Assembly: GCF_002845745.1 (NCBI RefSeq)
Contig: NZ_PIUM01000038.1
Location: forward strand, 1-64,000
DNA length: 64,000 bases
Source: Telmatospirillum siberiense
GTDB taxonomy: Bacteria > Pseudomonadota > Alphaproteobacteria > Rhodospirillales > Magnetospirillaceae
Direction: 5' to 3'
The notes beneath the pieces were generated by a model that saw only the letters and a list, made by a program, of their open reading frames with translations, did not search any database and had not been told where the DNA came from. Shown piece after piece: positions 61,728 to 64,000 of this stretch (its first letter is position 1; every line of letters begins with the position of its first letter). Made by a program: the position numbers and the translations under genes.

Positions 61728-62198
61728 TCAGGACCGATCCCCGGGAAGGGAATAGCGAAAATCGCAATGGCTGGCGCCGTCCATGATGGTCTGCGTCCGT
61801 TCCAGGCGCATGCGAGGGTCATAGCCGGCGCAGAACTCTCCGTCGCGATTGCAGGACAACAGCCCCCCGATATCGGCGACGCCCAGTGCCCGATAGGTTT
61901 CGGCGTAACGGCAGCGGACGACGTTGAAGTCCAGATGATCGGGTTCCACCCTCAGCCAATCGATGGCCAGCGCGTCATCTTGCTGCCATAGCGCCAGGAG
62001 CTCTGCAAAAGCCCGAAGATCCGACGGACCTCCGGAACGTTCCGCCAAATCGGCGCCGGCTTTCCGGGCCGCCTCGATCACCGCCTTCGCCAGGATCCGC
62101 TTGGCCGCCTCGACGCCGATCTCGACCGTCATGGCCTCGAATACCTGCTTGGCGAAAGCCGCTTCGATGGCCCGTTGTTCCAGAATTGTGGCGGTCAT
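61728..62198 (-). CDS. L-2-amino-thiazoline-4-carboxylic acid hydrolase-like protein
   Basis: A 156-aa protein of the PF14196 type. Conserved stretches are LDFNVVRCRYAETYRALGVA, IGGLLSCNRDGEFCAGYDPR and TQTIMDGASHCDFRYSL, with three regularly placed Cys. The founding members open the thiazoline ring of L-ATC to N-carbamoyl-L-cysteine, but most relatives are untested. Its neighbour is an M20 amidohydrolase, and in the ATC pathway the next enzyme also hydrolyses an N-carbamoyl group, though that is another M20 branch. Confidence 0.78.
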   Translation of the reverse strand: MTATILEQRAIEAAFAKQVFEAMTVEIGVEAAKRILAKAVIEAARKAGADLAERSGGPSDLRAFAELLALWQQDDALAIDWLRVEPDHLDFNVVRCRYAETYRALGVADIGGLLSCNRDGEFCAGYDPRMRLERTQTIMDGASHCDFRYSLPGDRS

Positions 62199-62200
62199 GA

Positions 62201-63502
62201 TCAGGCCCGCACCTCCTGACGATCAAGCCAACGATAGCGCAGCAACTCTATCCTCGAAAAACGACGCACCAGGCCCTGCAAAGGGATCGTGGCCAGGGGA
62301 GTCAACGGCAGGTCCAGATCATTGACGTCATGCCCCAAGGCCGCCTGGGCCAAAACCCTGCCTGCCGCCGCGGCCAGGGCCAGTCCCCGGCCGTTGTAGC
62401 CGATGACGGTGATGATGCCGGGGGCAACCTGATGAAAATGGGGCAGGAAATTCGTCGTGATGGCGACGTCGCCATACCACTGATATTCGAATCGGATATC
62501 GTCACCGAGGACCGGGAACACTCTGCGCAAACGTTCGCCGATCCGACGATCCAGACGGGATCGCCATTGGAAATTCAGCGCCAATGCGCCACCGGTCACG
62601 ATGCGGTGATCCGCGGTGGCATGAAAGAAATAGAGATCGCGATGACTATCCGACAAGGCATGATTCAGCGGCAGGACTTGCGACAAAATCTCGGGCGCCA
62701 GCGCCTGCGTCGCCATTTGATAGGAACGGACCGGAACGATGGAGCGCCGCAGCGCCGGAAAGAGCGCATCGGCGTAAGCATCGGTCGCCACCACCACCTT
62801 GCCGGCGACCACGGCGCCGTTTGGTGTTTGCAATCTCCAGCCGTCACCCTGCGGCGCCACCGAAAGAACGGGTGACTTGGTGAATATCTCGGCGCCGGCC
62901 CGCAATGAGGCCTCGGCCAAACCACGCGCCAAGCCAAGCGGATTGACATGCCCGCCGGTGCGGGCAAGTAAACCGCCGTGATAGATGACCGCCCCCGTCA
63001 GTGTCCCCACCTGCTCCCGATCGAGATAGGCGACGTCCGCTCCCAATTCGGCCCATTGCTCGTAACGACGCCTGGCCAACACCGCCCGGCCGGGCGAATG
63101 AGCGGGCTGCACCCAGCCCGTCTGCTGCGCATCGCATTCGATGCCGTGCTTTCGGATCAGATCGAATGTGAAGGCCGCGGAACCCGCGATCAACCGTGCC
63201 AGACGATTGCCCCGCTCTTCCCCGAATCGCTGGCGAAGATCCTCGGGATTGGCGCGGGTGAGGGCTGGAATGACCTGTCCGTTGTTGGTCCCCGCGCCGC
63301 CATACCCGATGTCGACGGCCTCCAGAACGACCACGCTTTTTCCCGCTTGCACGACATGCAATGCCGTCGACAGTCCGGCATATCCGCCACCGATAACCGC
63401 GACGTCGACGGTGCGATCGCCGTCCAACGGACTCGTCGGCGGCCCCGGCCGCGCGGTCACCGACCACAAGGATGCCGGGGATTGAGAGGAAACGATCGTC
63501 AT
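62201..63502 (-). CDS. FAD-dependent amine/amino acid oxidoreductase (DAO, PuuB-like)
   Basis: A 433-aa flavoprotein. VDVAVIGGGYAGLSTALHVV is the FAD dinucleotide motif; GYGGAGTNNGQVIPALTRAN is the PuuB-type stretch after it; VVVATDAYADALFPALRRSI and GYNGRGLALAAAAGRVLAQA complete the fold. It would oxidise a secondary or primary amine to an imine and then an aldehyde. The start at 63502 follows CAGGAGG. First gene of the operon. Confidence 0.88.
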   Translation of the reverse strand: MTIVSSQSPASLWSVTARPGPPTSPLDGDRTVDVAVIGGGYAGLSTALHVVQAGKSVVVLEAVDIGYGGAGTNNGQVIPALTRANPEDLRQRFGEERGNRLARLIAGSAAFTFDLIRKHGIECDAQQTGWVQPAHSPGRAVLARRRYEQWAELGADVAYLDREQVGTLTGAVIYHGGLLARTGGHVNPLGLARGLAEASLRAGAEIFTKSPVLSVAPQGDGWRLQTPNGAVVAGKVVVATDAYADALFPALRRSIVPVRSYQMATQALAPEILSQVLPLNHALSDSHRDLYFFHATADHRIVTGGALALNFQWRSRLDRRIGERLRRVFPVLGDDIRFEYQWYGDVAITTNFLPHFHQVAPGIITVIGYNGRGLALAAAAGRVLAQAALGHDVNDLDLPLTPLATIPLQGLVRRFSRIELLRYRWLDRQEVRA

Positions 63503-64000
63503 CCAGAACCTCCTGGCACCAAAACCAGCCGTGACACCACACAATTCCAGTAGAATATATACTACAGCTGATGGTGATGTCCCCGATTATTTTCACATTA
63601 AATTATGTTTTTAAAAATTAAACATCGATAAATTACTGTTATTCATGCGCGCGACACAATGATGAAAACCATCTCGCTGCGACGCCGGAAGGATTGCAGA
63701 TCTTCACAGGCGCCCTCTCGTTCGCCATATCGAAAAATTATCTGTTGATAAGTGTTAAATTAATAAATTTTCCACCACCTCTGGTGATTACCATAATATT
63801 CACAAAAAATATCAACATAATGTATTTCGCTCAATATCAAGGATGTTCATCCGTAAAATTGGATAATTCCACGATATCTATCTTTTCGGTTATTGACCGC
63901 ACTGCAATATAAGCGTTTCCTGTTTTTCCGCAGAATTATGTTCGTACATATTCTCTCACAAGCTCTTGTGAGGAACGACGAGCCGCATACGCCGACCGCC
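63503..64000. other. AT-rich region at the right edge, no gene supported
   Basis: About 500 nt, AT-rich from 63545 to 63945. The first 100 nt should hold the promoter of the FAD oxidoreductase operon. A 72-codon open frame at 63694-63912 has no ribosome-binding site and a low-complexity Ile/Asn-rich translation; I do not count it. A perfect palindrome CTCACAAG CT CTTGTGAG lies at 63955-63972 and may be an operator of the next gene outside the window. Confidence 0.5.

Noticed and set aside
63694-63912. A 72-codon open frame near the right edge
   Set aside because: AT-rich DNA, no ribosome-binding site, Ile/Asn-rich translation without family features.
1-64000. CRISPR arrays, rRNA or tRNA genes, intact insertion sequences, phage integrases
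   Set aside because: I looked for repeat-spacer patterns, tRNA cloverleafs and transposase or integrase motifs and found none I could support.

Overview
The window is GC-rich DNA from an alphaproteobacterium. The best evidence is a circularly permuted, two-piece tmRNA gene (ssrA) on the minus strand near 26 kb, an arrangement known from Alphaproteobacteria. The gene content suggests a metabolically versatile, at least facultatively anaerobic organism: a glycyl radical enzyme with its activase, B12-dependent ethanolamine ammonia-lyase, and six small-molecule uptake systems. I cannot name a genus from sequence alone.

Layout. 0-1.2 kb: a tonB-like gene, a small membrane protein and the 3' scrap of a MetQ-like gene. 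1.4-7.7 kb: a sulfonate/nitrate/taurine-type ABC transporter, a glycyl radical enzyme (GRE) and a radical-SAM activase in one operon with hairpins in three gaps. 7.7-13.7 kb: a QueG-like Fe-S protein, PPK2, an anion permease, a broken MFS gene, a DUF3775 gene and an old yellow enzyme. 13.8-18.6 kb: eutB-eutC-ethanolamine permease-AraC regulator. 18.6-25.8 kb: an SDR with Phe for the catalytic Tyr, a DUF938 methyltransferase, a MetX-like hydrolase, a YdhR-like protein, a second QueG-like protein with an unknown partner, and a second sulfonate-type ABC transporter. 25.9-26.2 kb: ssrA. 26.4-33.2 kb: an Urt-like (urea/amide-type) ABC transporter and an M81 peptidase. 33.2-38.1 kb: a DHA2 exporter (minus) and a tctBAC tricarboxylate-type transporter (plus). 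38.2-49.1 kb: an eleven-gene minus-strand biosynthetic cluster with a divergent TetR gene. 49.2-53.0 kb: a third sulfonate-type ABC transporter plus an FMN protein. 53.2-55.2 kb: a VOC protein and a DUF2817 peptidase. 55.5-63.5 kb: a dipeptide-type ABC transporter, an M20 amidohydrolase, an L-ATC-hydrolase-like protein and an FAD oxidoreductase.

How parts may work together. The 38-48 kb cluster has two free carrier proteins, a phosphopantetheinyl transferase, a stand-alone adenylation enzyme, an ATP-grasp ligase, a DapDC-like PLP decarboxylase, two thiolase-fold proteins, a methyltransferase, a type II thioesterase and an AurF-type diiron N-oxygenase with all seven metal ligands. Carrier protein + ATP-grasp + PLP decarboxylase recalls the BtrI/BtrJ/BtrK logic of butirosin biosynthesis; joined to an N-oxygenase it suggests a small N-oxidised metabolite. 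A 12-bp sequence, ACGTACGATCGT, lies upstream of both this operon and the distant DHA2 exporter, which links the exporter to the cluster. Separately, an 11-bp palindrome ATCTACTAGAT (or a near match) marks the promoters of the GRE operon and the MetX-like/YdhR genes, hinting at a common regulon. A perfect-stem hairpin repeat (AAGTCTCGATGAG arms) occurs three times at 45.4, 49.1 and 55.2 kb.
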